A DNA stretch of 53,382 bases, taken from positions 1 to 53,382 of the forward strand of contig MWDJ01000021.1 of the NCBI GenBank assembly GCA_002070505.1, read 5' to 3'. How positions within the stretch are numbered: position 1 is the stretch's first letter; the number at the start of each line of letters is the position of its first letter. The translations under genes and the position numbers were made by a program. Shown one piece after another: positions 1 to 6,244 of the stretch. The notes under the pieces are model-generated. The model was given only the letters and a program-made list of their open reading frames with translations, did no database searches and was not told the DNA's origin. The DNA comes from Bacteroidetes bacterium ADurb.Bin145. GTDB lineage: Bacteria > Bacteroidota > Bacteroidia > Bacteroidales > VadinHA17.

Positions 1-91
1 ACTTTGCACCGGACAAGGGTGCTCACTTTGGTCCGGATTGATATGCTCATTTTATCCCGGTATCAGTTGCTCAGTCTGACCGTTTTTTCCA
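1..91. repeat. Four 24-bp direct repeats, probable end of an IS21-like element
   Basis: The pentamer GCTCA occurs at 21, 45 and 69, exactly 24 bp apart. Bases 1-20 continue a fourth unit whose GCTC would lie just left of the window. Each unit reads roughly TGCTCAcTTTGnnCCGGAnn. Multiple short repeats at the termini are a hallmark of IS21-family insertion sequences, and a CA dinucleotide at 90-91 would fit the outer end. No transposase is visible, because the body of any such element would lie to the left of the window. It could instead be a regulatory or structural tandem repeat. Confidence 0.5.
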
Positions 92-118
92 CTAAAGACC
101 TTTAGGAGATGATAAGGT

Positions 119-2125
119 TTATTTAGCTTTTCGGATATTATATTTTGCCAGACCTATCTCATCAACAATACTTGTAAATTTCGGATCATCACGAAGGATG
201 TCGAAATCGGGATTGGTACATATCAGGTTAAAGAATGTATAATTCCTGGACTGTGATTCCATGTTTTTTTCGAGGAAGAGCAGGGATTTCTCCCTGTCGC
301 CCAGAATTGCATACCACCATGAAACAAAAAAATTATCGCCGTTTAACCCAGTAACTGGTATAGGGTTCTTGATATTAACTTCGGTCAGCCATTCAAAGAG
401 GCCGTTTATCCCTTTTTTATAATAGAGATCCAGAATATCACTTTCAAATTTCTTCCCCGCCTTGTGCGAGCCTGCTATGTCAATCATTGCGTTAACGGCA
501 TTATCTCCGTCTCCGAGTTTTGCATAGTTTATGAACAATAACCATTTTGTTAATATCCAGTCATCTTTAAGTTCTCTTGCTTTTTTACAAGCCTCAACAG
601 CCTCCCTGTGCCGGCCTTCGAAATAATATATCCAGGCATTCAGGTTATGCATTACCCAGAAATAGGGTTCAATTTCCATGATCCGGTCCATATGCAGGCG
701 GGCTTCTTCAATTGGCCCTGTGATCATCAGGAGTTGCGCGTAAGCCTGATGTGCGTATCCTGAGTTAGGGTTAAGCTCAATTGATCTCAGAATCTCTTTT
801 CGTCCTTCTTCCCATTGACGTTCAGGCCATATCAGGTAAGCACCTTTTACAAGATGTGCTTCAGCACAGTCAGGATCGAGTTCAAGGGCTTTTTTACTGT
901 ATTTCTTTGCTTTATTAATTCCATCAAGGTAGGGTTGATACCAGCCCCAGGCCGAAACTGTGAACCAGGCATTAGCCAGACCGGCATAGGCCTCTGCAAA
1001 AGTGCTGTCAAGAAGAGTCGCTTTTTCATAGAGCTGAGCACTCAGAAGCAGGCCTTCCCTGTTTATATCGACACGTTGTTCATCATTGGCCTCATTGAAA
1101 AGAAACCGGGCTTTTAAAAACAGATCATAGGCCCCTGGGTTGTTTGTAGGTTTCTTCTGAATCATCCCGGATTCCCCTTTTGAAAGAATAGCTTCAAGCT
1201 TGACAGATATCGTTTTTGCTATATTTTCCGAAAGTTCCATAATCTCAGAATCCTTACACTCGAATTTTTCAGATATGAGATGCTCATCATTCCTGGCATC
1301 TATCAGCTGAATGAAGACCCTTATCTTATCTTCAAGTTTCAGAATGCTGCCTTCAATGAAATACTTTACATCCAGCTCCTTTGCGATCTGCGGCGACGTC
1401 ATGTTGATATCACGGAAATGCTCGGATGTGGTTCGTGACCTGACTGACAAACTGCTTTCCCTTGCCAGGTAATTCAGGATATCTTCCATTATCCCATCAG
1501 CTAAATACTGATTTTCAGATCCTTCACTTAAAAACCTGAAGGGTAGTACAACAATTGATTTCCCGGATTTCTTGATCCCTGAACCTGAAGAGGTCTTCCC
1601 CGGAAGAAGGATGGATAAAATAAATGTAACAAGCAGAACCGAGGCGACTGACAAAGCAACCAGGAAGTGTCTTTTAAGACTAAATGATTTTTTAACATGT
1701 GCCGTCTCATTTCTCACTTCCTTTTCATTCTGATTTCTGTCATCTGCAATTAATTTTTTTGAATTAACACCGTCAGAACTTGCAGATTCCCGTTTTTTGA
1801 TTTCTCCCGGCGGGTATCCGAAGTATTCACGAAAGCACTTATTGAAATAAGTCGCACTGCCGAAACCAACCCTGTAAGCTATCTCCGCTGCTGTGCCTTC
1901 ATTATTCTGAAGCATCTCCCTTGCTTTGTCCAGACGGATCTCTTTAATAAACTGGCTTACATCCTGGTTTTTTACTGATCTTAACTTCCTATGGATAGTA
2001 ACACGGCTGAAACCTGACTCCCTCACAAGATCCATAACTGCAAAATTCTCATTCGCGAGATTGGCCAATACAATATCGGTAAGCTTCTGAATGAATTTCT
2101 GATCCTGGGATTGAAGTTCAGTCAT
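119..2125 (-). CDS. Membrane-anchored AraC-type regulator with FlgO/TolB-like domain and TPR repeats
   Basis: This 668-residue protein begins with an AraC/XylS-type double helix-turn-helix (about residues 10-112; second helix pair around EIAYRVGFGSATYF). A charged linker follows, then one membrane segment at about 154-174. Residues about 188-312 start with SIVVLPF and LADGIMEDI, the pattern of the FlgO/TolB-like domain that often accompanies adenylate cyclase or winged-helix TPR proteins. The rest is TPR-like helical repeats. The topology implies a cytoplasmic DNA-binding head and an extracytoplasmic sensing tail, hence a one-component transmembrane regulator; this is inferred. The N-terminal methionine fits because the HTH starts soon after it. 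The gene stands alone and its target is unknown. Confidence 0.8.
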   Translation of the reverse strand: MTELQSQDQKFIQKLTDIVLANLANENFAVMDLVRESGFSRVTIHRKLRSVKNQDVSQFIKEIRLDKAREMLQNNEGTAAEIAYRVGFGSATYFNKCFREYFGYPPGEIKKRESASSDGVNSKKLIADDRNQNEKEVRNETAHVKKSFSLKRHFLVALSVASVLLVTFILSILLPGKTSSGSGIKKSGKSIVVLPFRFLSEGSENQYLADGIMEDILNYLARESSLSVRSRTTSEHFRDINMTSPQIAKELDVKYFIEGSILKLEDKIRVFIQLIDARNDEHLISEKFECKDSEIMELSENIAKTISVKLEAILSKGESGMIQKKPTNNPGAYDLFLKARFLFNEANDEQRVDINREGLLLSAQLYEKATLLDSTFAEAYAGLANAWFTVSAWGWYQPYLDGINKAKKYSKKALELDPDCAEAHLVKGAYLIWPERQWEEGRKEILRSIELNPNSGYAHQAYAQLLMITGPIEEARLHMDRIMEIEPYFWVMHNLNAWIYYFEGRHREAVEACKKARELKDDWILTKWLLFINYAKLGDGDNAVNAMIDIAGSHKAGKKFESDILDLYYKKGINGLFEWLTEVNIKNPIPVTGLNGDNFFVSWWYAILGDREKSLLFLEKNMESQSRNYTFFNLICTNPDFDILRDDPKFTSIVDEIGLAKYNIRKAK

Positions 2126-2208
2126 TCCGGATAGAATTAATTAAAGATTTATAAGTTACACTTTTTTTTGGAGAAATGGAATAGATCCTAAAAAAAAAGC
2201 TGAAAAAG

Positions 2209-2232
2209 TTGAAGAGTTGAAAAGTTGAAGAG
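2209..2232. repeat. 8-bp tandem repeat, three units (TTGAAGAG/TTGAAAAG)
   Basis: Three 8-mers TTGAAGAG, TTGAAAAG, TTGAAGAG lie in the 339-bp gap 2126-2464. The rest of that gap holds an A-rich tract at about 2190-2198, the 9-mer array at 2305-2352, and an AT-rich promoter region before 2465. No gene is supported: the open frame on the minus strand here is only a translation of the repeats. Confidence 0.7.
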
Positions 2233-2304
2233 GGAAGAATGGGTGATAAGGCGACGAGCAATGCACTGACGAAGTTCCACGAAAGCGGAAAGGAGTATAG
2301 GGAA

Positions 2305-2352
2305 GACCTGCAAGACCTGCACGACCTGCAAGACCTGCACGACCTGCAAGAC
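2305..2352. repeat. 9-bp tandem repeat, five units (GACCTGCAA/GACCTGCAC)
   Basis: Units GACCTGCAA and GACCTGCAC alternate five times and are followed by a partial GAC, so the higher-order period is 18 bp. It is an intergenic microsatellite with no coding support. The GC-rich composition contrasts with the AT-rich sequence on either side. Confidence 0.9.
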
Positions 2353-2440
2353 TATGCATGAAAACTAAGTCCGGTTTTTTACGTATAATAATATATATAC
2401 CTACACTAACCGGGGAACATATATTGGCCCGTTATTTGAT

Positions 2441-2448
2441 AACTTTGC
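2441..2448 (+). promoter_or_regulatory. Bacteroidota -7 promoter element (TAACTTTG)
   Basis: TAACTTTG matches the TAnnTTTG element of Bacteroidota primary-sigma promoters. It lies 16 bp before the DUF4294 start codon, which implies a very short leader. No convincing -33 TTTG is seen at the usual spacing. Confidence 0.5.
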
Positions 2449-2464
2449 ACTAATTACCCAGGGA

Positions 2465-3091
2465 TTGAGAAATTTGATTTCCATATTATCCTTTTTATTG
2501 TTTTTCATGCCTGCTTATGGTCAGATTGACAGTGCTTTGCAGAAGAATGACACAGTGCCGGGGCGTTTATATGTTCTGAATAAAATAAACCGTAACGGGG
2601 AGGATCTGCCTGAAATTGAGATCAAGGAGGTTACGATACTGGCAAATCAGAAAGGGAAAGAAGCCCGGCAGCAACGAAATCTTTTGAAGAGGTACGACAG
2701 GCTTGTCTATAACCTGAAAAAAGTATATCCTTATGCCCTCATTGTAAGAGACAGACTTTACAAGGCAAATCTTGAACTGACAAATATCCCTGATGAAAAG
2801 GAAAGGAAGAAATATCTGAAGAACCTTGAGAAAGAGGTTTTTAACGAATACGAGGATGATATGAGGCAGCTTACTCTTACGCAAGGCAAGCTGCTGATAA
2901 AGCTTGTTGACAGGGAAACTCAGAATACATCATATCAGCTTATCAAAGATTACAGAGGAGGCTTCTCTGCTGCATTCTGGCAGGGCATAGCCAGAATCTT
3001 CGGTACAAACCTGAAAGCCGAATATGACCCTTATGGTGAAGATGCACTTACCGAAGTACTTCTTCTTGACATAGAAGCTGGTCTTTTATAA
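2465..3091 (+). CDS. DUF4294 family secreted protein
   Basis: This 208-residue protein has an N-terminal signal peptide (hydrophobic core ISILSFLLFFMPAYG, cleavage probably just after it). The remainder is a lysine/glutamate-rich helical domain resembling DUF4294, a family found in Bacteroidota and without a known function; recognisable parts are YPYALIVRDRLY and LIKLVDRETQNTSYQLI. The start is a TTG, chosen because the signal peptide begins right there and the next in-frame ATG falls inside the hydrophobic core. It is followed 21 bp later by thpR on the same strand, so co-transcription is likely. The protein probably acts in the periplasm; its role is unknown. Confidence 0.75.
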   Translation: MRNLISILSFLLFFMPAYGQIDSALQKNDTVPGRLYVLNKINRNGEDLPEIEIKEVTILANQKGKEARQQRNLLKRYDRLVYNLKKVYPYALIVRDRLYKANLELTNIPDEKERKKYLKNLEKEVFNEYEDDMRQLTLTQGKLLIKLVDRETQNTSYQLIKDYRGGFSAAFWQGIARIFGTNLKAEYDPYGEDALTEVLLLDIEAGLL

Positions 3092-3112
3092 TTTTATTCA
3101 ATTCCCTTTATC

Positions 3113-3670
3113 TTGAAAAGGATCTTTATCGCCATAAAAATCGAACCCGGACCAACGCTCCTGAAAACTCTCAATTCATTAAAAGCTGTTCTTGCCAATG
3201 AAAAGATAAACTGGGTAAATCCCCAGAATATCCATCTCACTCTTGCTTTTCTCGGAGATACCGATGAAGAGAGGATAAAGGTCCTCGGTATAATGCTGAA
3301 ACGGACCTGTACCGGTTTCGGAGAATTCAACTTCAGACTGAATGGGACCGGAGTCTTCAAAGACTTAAGAGATCCCAGGGTAATCTGGGCAGGAATTGAA
3401 GGATTTGAAAAGCTGATGATGCTTAATGATGTAATTAATACCGGATTGAAGGATACCGGTTTCCGGATCGAAAACCGTCCGTTCAAACCTCATATAACGA
3501 TGGGACGAATAAAATACCTGAAGAATCTGACGTCGCTTAAGTCATGTCTCGAGATGTACAAGGATACTTTTATCCAGAATGTTCATGTTGAAGAAGTCAT
3601 CCTTTATCAGAGCATTCTCAGGCCTGAGGGACCTATGTATAGGTCGGTAGGGGTATTCAGGCTGAAGTAG
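3113..3670 (+). CDS. thpR: RNA 2',3'-cyclic phosphodiesterase
   Basis: A member of the 2H phosphoesterase superfamily (ThpR/LigT), which opens 2',3'-cyclic phosphates on RNA ends to 2'-phosphates. Both catalytic HxTx motifs are visible: IHLTLAFLGD near residue 42 and PHITMGRIK near residue 125. The 185-residue length is normal for the family. The start is a TTG giving MKRIFIAIKIE, the usual beginning of the first beta strand. It follows the DUF4294 gene closely on the same strand. A 9-bp tandem array begins about 10 bp after the stop. Confidence 0.88.
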   Translation: MKRIFIAIKIEPGPTLLKTLNSLKAVLANEKINWVNPQNIHLTLAFLGDTDEERIKVLGIMLKRTCTGFGEFNFRLNGTGVFKDLRDPRVIWAGIEGFEKLMMLNDVINTGLKDTGFRIENRPFKPHITMGRIKYLKNLTSLKSCLEMYKDTFIQNVHVEEVILYQSILRPEGPMYRSVGVFRLK

Positions 3671-3680
3671 GACGATCAAG

Positions 3681-3726
3681 TTGATGAGGTTGAAAAGAGT
3701 TGAAGAGGTTGAAGAGGTTGAAGAGG
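3681..3726. repeat. 9-bp tandem repeat (TTGAAGAGG)
   Basis: Three perfect TTGAAGAGG units (3700-3726) are preceded by degenerate units TTGATGAGG and TTGAAAAGAG. The core is the same TTGAAGAG seen as an 8-mer at 2209-2232, on the same strand, so the two arrays look like members of one repeat family bracketing the DUF4294-thpR pair. G-rich sequence follows up to 3750. Confidence 0.85.
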
Positions 3727-3752
3727 GGGTGAAGGGGTGAGGGGGAGAGGCC

Positions 3753-3799
3753 AATCTGCGCTGATCTGCGCTCCCGATAACTATCGGGACTGCGGGAAA
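3753..3799 (+). repeat. Left copy of an inverted repeat flanking the sugar transferase gene
   Basis: This 47-bp element consists of AATCTGCGCTGATCTG, a palindromic core around CCCGATAACTATCGGG, and the tail ACTGCGGGAAA. The reverse complement of 4589-4641 matches it almost base for base except for 4 bases before the core and the length of the hairpin loop. REP-like intergenic palindromes are common in bacterial genomes; which family this is cannot be told from the sequence alone. Confidence 0.85.
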
Positions 3800-3833
3800 T
3801 AAAAATCTTAAATATACCAGATTTTATGACTAA

Positions 3834-3881
3834 AAGATTCTGAGACTCTAAGACTAGCAGACCATAAGACTCTGAGACTAT
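3834..3881. repeat. 16-bp tandem repeat, three units, overlapping a stop codon
   Basis: Three 16-bp units start at 3834, 3850 and 3866, each beginning AAGA and carrying GAG/CAG-AC motifs; the first and third differ at two positions. The last unit overlaps the TAG stop of the sugar transferase gene, so the array lies directly at its 3' end. Confidence 0.75.
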
Positions 3882-4525
3882 AATCCTTTACCCTTGAGAA
3901 CAGTACCCATCGTATAGAATATGATCTTCAGGTCGAACAATAACGAGCGATGCCGCATATAATAGAGATCATATTTAAGTCTTTCAATCATCTCATCAAC
4001 GTTCGAAGCATATCCGAACCTTACCTGTCCCCATGAAGTGACACCTGGCTTTACTTTCTGAAGATTAATGTATTCCGGTGCTCTCTTCATTATCTGGTCG
4101 ATATAATACTTGCGCTCCGGCCTGGGTCCTACAATTGACATATCTCCTTTTATTACATTCAGGAAATTGGGTATCTCATCTATCCTGTATGGTCTCATAA
4201 TTTTACCGAGCCACGTCATCCTTTCCCTGTTCAAACCTGTAAGCATATGAGCACCATGATCCGGGTCATCTTTCATAGAACGGAATTTGTATATCGAAAA
4301 CGGCCTTCCGTCTTTGCCCACCCTGTCCTGCTTATATATAACCTGCCCTTTATCTGTTATCATTATCAGGAGTGTAAGGATCAGTATCAGAGGGCTGAGA
4401 ACAATAAGAAATATGATAGCAAAAAAAATATCAGAGACCTTCTTTATAAGAACCGGCAGAGGTCTTTCATAAGAACAGAAACCTTTATTTATGCTATTAT
4501 CGTTTAATTCTTTTTCTGTCATCAT
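3878..4525 (-). CDS. Sugar transferase (monotopic phosphoglycosyl transferase)
   Basis: This 215-residue bacterial sugar transferase (PF02397 type) transfers a sugar-1-phosphate from a nucleotide sugar to undecaprenyl phosphate, the first step in making capsule, O-antigen or exopolysaccharide. One hydrophobic membrane helix lies at about 27-50. Conserved parts follow: KFRSM, then RIDEIPNFLNVIKGDMSIVG and the GPRPE signature. The Asp-Glu pair in RIDEIP corresponds to the catalytic dyad of this family. The length fits the short catalytic-domain-only type (PglC/EpsL-like) and not WcaJ with extra helices. No other glycan genes adjoin it. It stands alone between inverted repeats (3753-3799 and 4589-4641), which is unusual. 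The sugar specificity cannot be read. Confidence 0.9.
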   Translation of the reverse strand: MMTEKELNDNSINKGFCSYERPLPVLIKKVSDIFFAIIFLIVLSPLILILTLLIMITDKGQVIYKQDRVGKDGRPFSIYKFRSMKDDPDHGAHMLTGLNRERMTWLGKIMRPYRIDEIPNFLNVIKGDMSIVGPRPERKYYIDQIMKRAPEYINLQKVKPGVTSWGQVRFGYASNVDEMIERLKYDLYYMRHRSLLFDLKIIFYTMGTVLKGKGL

Positions 4526-4588
4526 GTATTACTTGTGATACTACGATCTTTTCAGTATGAAGATATAAAAATTTTATATTTAATGGAG

Positions 4589-4641
4589 TTTCCCGCAGTC
4601 CCGATAGCTATAGCTATCGGGATCCCAGATCAGCGCAGATT
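4589..4641 (-). repeat. Right copy of the inverted repeat flanking the sugar transferase gene
   Basis: This 53-bp element is the inverted counterpart of 3753-3799. It contains the perfect palindrome CCCGATAGCTATAGCTATCGGG and ends in CAGATCAGCGCAGATT. After it, 4642-4757 holds a C-rich microsatellite (CGCCCCCC units near 4677-4694) and no gene. Confidence 0.85.
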
Positions 4642-4757
4642 CTCCTCAGTCCGTCAAACTCACTACTCATAACTCACCGCCCCCCGCCCCCCGCCAGATT
4701 TCTTTAAAAACTTATCAACGTCTGACATCATTCCTGATTGGGCTATGACAATTTTTT

Positions 4758-4765
4758 TATTTTTG
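4758..4765 (+). promoter_or_regulatory. Promoter element TATTTTTG for pcm
   Basis: TATTTTTG fits TAnnTTTG and lies 30 bp before the pcm start. A TTG at 4738-4740, 17 bp upstream, may serve as the -33 element, although the usual spacing is slightly longer. Confidence 0.5.
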
Positions 4766-4795
4766 TGGCTATGAATCTGACTCCACTCCTCTCCA

Positions 4796-5446
4796 ATGAT
4801 TGACGATTTCGAAGCAAAAGGAAAAAGAAAAAAGCTTGTTGAGGAACTCCGGCATAAAGGAATAAATGATGAGGAAGTCCTGAGGGCTGTTGGCAAAGTG
4901 CCAAGACATGTTTTCATGGATCCGGCATTTCTTATTCATGCCTATGTCGATAAGGCCTTCCCAATATCCTCGGGTCAAACAATCTCTCAACCATATACTG
5001 TTGCCGTCCAGACATCTCTTCTTAAGGTCGAAAGGAGAAGCAAAATACTCGAAATAGGCACAGGCTCAGGATATCAGGCAGCAATCCTTGCTGAAATGGG
5101 AGCTAAAGTTTATACTATTGAGCGTTTCAGGGACCTTTATCTCAAGGCTCAGACAACTTTGACCGAACTGGGCTATACAGCAGATTTCTTTTACGGTGAC
5201 GGGTACAACGGCAAACCGCAATATGGTCCTTTCGACGGGATAATAATCACTGCTGCAATTGATCATATACCCGATAACCTTCTTAAGCAACTAAAGACCG
5301 GAGGAAGACTTGTGGCTCCCGTAGGGAAAGGCGACAATCAGGTGATGACCCTGGTTGTCAGAAATGGGGAGGATACATTCGACTACTCTACTCATGGACT
5401 TTTTGTATTCGTACCTATGCTGAAAGGTACAGTAAACGGGAAATGA
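4796..5446 (+). CDS. pcm: Protein-L-isoaspartate O-methyltransferase
   Basis: This 216-residue enzyme uses S-adenosylmethionine to methylate isoaspartyl residues in damaged proteins, starting their repair. Typical motifs are visible: VPRHVFMDP, the substrate-loop sequence ISSGQTISQPY, and the SAM-binding loop ILEIGTGSGYQAAILAEMG at about residues 83-101. The length and start (MIDDFEAKGKRKKLVEEL) match bacterial Pcm. The MBL-fold gene begins 7 bp after its stop, so the two are very probably one transcript. Confidence 0.93.
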   Translation: MIDDFEAKGKRKKLVEELRHKGINDEEVLRAVGKVPRHVFMDPAFLIHAYVDKAFPISSGQTISQPYTVAVQTSLLKVERRSKILEIGTGSGYQAAILAEMGAKVYTIERFRDLYLKAQTTLTELGYTADFFYGDGYNGKPQYGPFDGIIITAAIDHIPDNLLKQLKTGGRLVAPVGKGDNQVMTLVVRNGEDTFDYSTHGLFVFVPMLKGTVNGK

Positions 5447-5452
5447 AAGAAA

Positions 5453-6091
5453 ATGAAAATATACAACCTGGTTTTTTCCCCAATTGAAGTCAACACTTAT
5501 GTTCTGGCTGATGATTCCGGTAAATGCGCCGTGATTGATTGCGGTTGCTATACAAAACAGGAATTTAAAAAGCTTACAAATCTTATTGAAGACAATAAAC
5601 TGCAACCGGAACTTCTGCTGAATACTCATTGCCACCTTGATCATATTTTCGGCAATGGTATGTTCCTTGAAAAATATGGAATAGGTACACTTTGCCATTC
5701 AAAAGAGGAAAAGAACAGGAGGAATGCCGTGATGATCGCACAGCTTTTTGGCCTTCAGATGAATGAACCTCCGGAACCTTCAGGATTAATCGACGATGGC
5801 GATATTGTCTCTTTTGGATCTGTTGAATTTAAGGTTTTGCATGTGCCTGGTCATGCTCCCGGATGCCTTGCTTTTTATAATGAGCAGGAAAACCTGATCT
5901 TTACAGGTGATACACTTTTTGCAGGGAGCATAGGAAGAACAGATCTTCCGGGCAGTGACCCTCAGGCCATTCTGGAGAGCATCAGGGGTAAGCTGTTTGT
6001 ACTTCCTCCGGAAACCGTTGTTTATCCAGGACATGGAAGAGCGACAACATTAGGGAAAGAGATAGAAACAAATCCGTTTTTTAATAAATAG
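5453..6091 (+). CDS. MBL-fold metallohydrolase, glyoxalase II-like
   Basis: This 212-residue metallo-beta-lactamase-fold hydrolase has the complete metal-binding set: THCHLDH near residue 60 (HxHxDH), the histidine in VPGHAPGC, the bridging aspartate in FTGDTLFAGSIGRTD, and the last histidine in YPGHGRATT. It resembles YcbL-type glyoxalase II proteins, which hydrolyse thioesters such as S-lactoylglutathione; the real substrate is unknown, since short members of this group are functionally diverse. It has no signal peptide and is presumably cytoplasmic. It lies 7 bp after pcm. Confidence 0.88.
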   Translation: MKIYNLVFSPIEVNTYVLADDSGKCAVIDCGCYTKQEFKKLTNLIEDNKLQPELLLNTHCHLDHIFGNGMFLEKYGIGTLCHSKEEKNRRNAVMIAQLFGLQMNEPPEPSGLIDDGDIVSFGSVEFKVLHVPGHAPGCLAFYNEQENLIFTGDTLFAGSIGRTDLPGSDPQAILESIRGKLFVLPPETVVYPGHGRATTLGKEIETNPFFNK

Positions 6092-6126
6092 AGGGGAATG
6101 ATTATAATAATCAAAATATTGAAAAA

Positions 6127-6206
6127 CATCCCCCTGACCCCCCTCAAGGGGGGAATTGAAAACCAGCCTTTGAAAGACGTCTCGCAGACCCCTCTAAAGG
6201 GAGAAA
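6127..6206. repeat. Two C-rich imperfect palindromes between the MBL gene and gcvP
   Basis: The first copy (about 6127-6155) contains CCCCCTGACCCCCCTCAAGG and pairs through CCCCCT/GGGGGG. The second (about 6176-6206) carries the related GCAGACCCCTCTAAAGGGAG. Both look like members of a short dispersed intergenic repeat. The first could also fold as a weak terminator, but no T-tract follows. Confidence 0.55.
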
Positions 6207-6244
6207 TAAGAAATATCAAACTATAAACACTAATTGCCATAACA

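Noticed and set aside
2156-2359. Open frame of 67 residues on the minus strand with LAGRAGLAGRAG repeats
   Set aside because: It is only a translation of the 9-bp tandem repeat and a low-complexity region; there is no ribosome site or family match.
3542-3754. 70-residue minus-strand frame rich in Ser/Thr
   Set aside because: It overlaps the 3' end of thpR and the TTGAAGAGG array; the composition is that of the repeat.
6092-6244. Glycine riboswitch upstream of gcvP
   Set aside because: No tandem aptamer pattern is visible; the region is occupied by two C-rich repeats.
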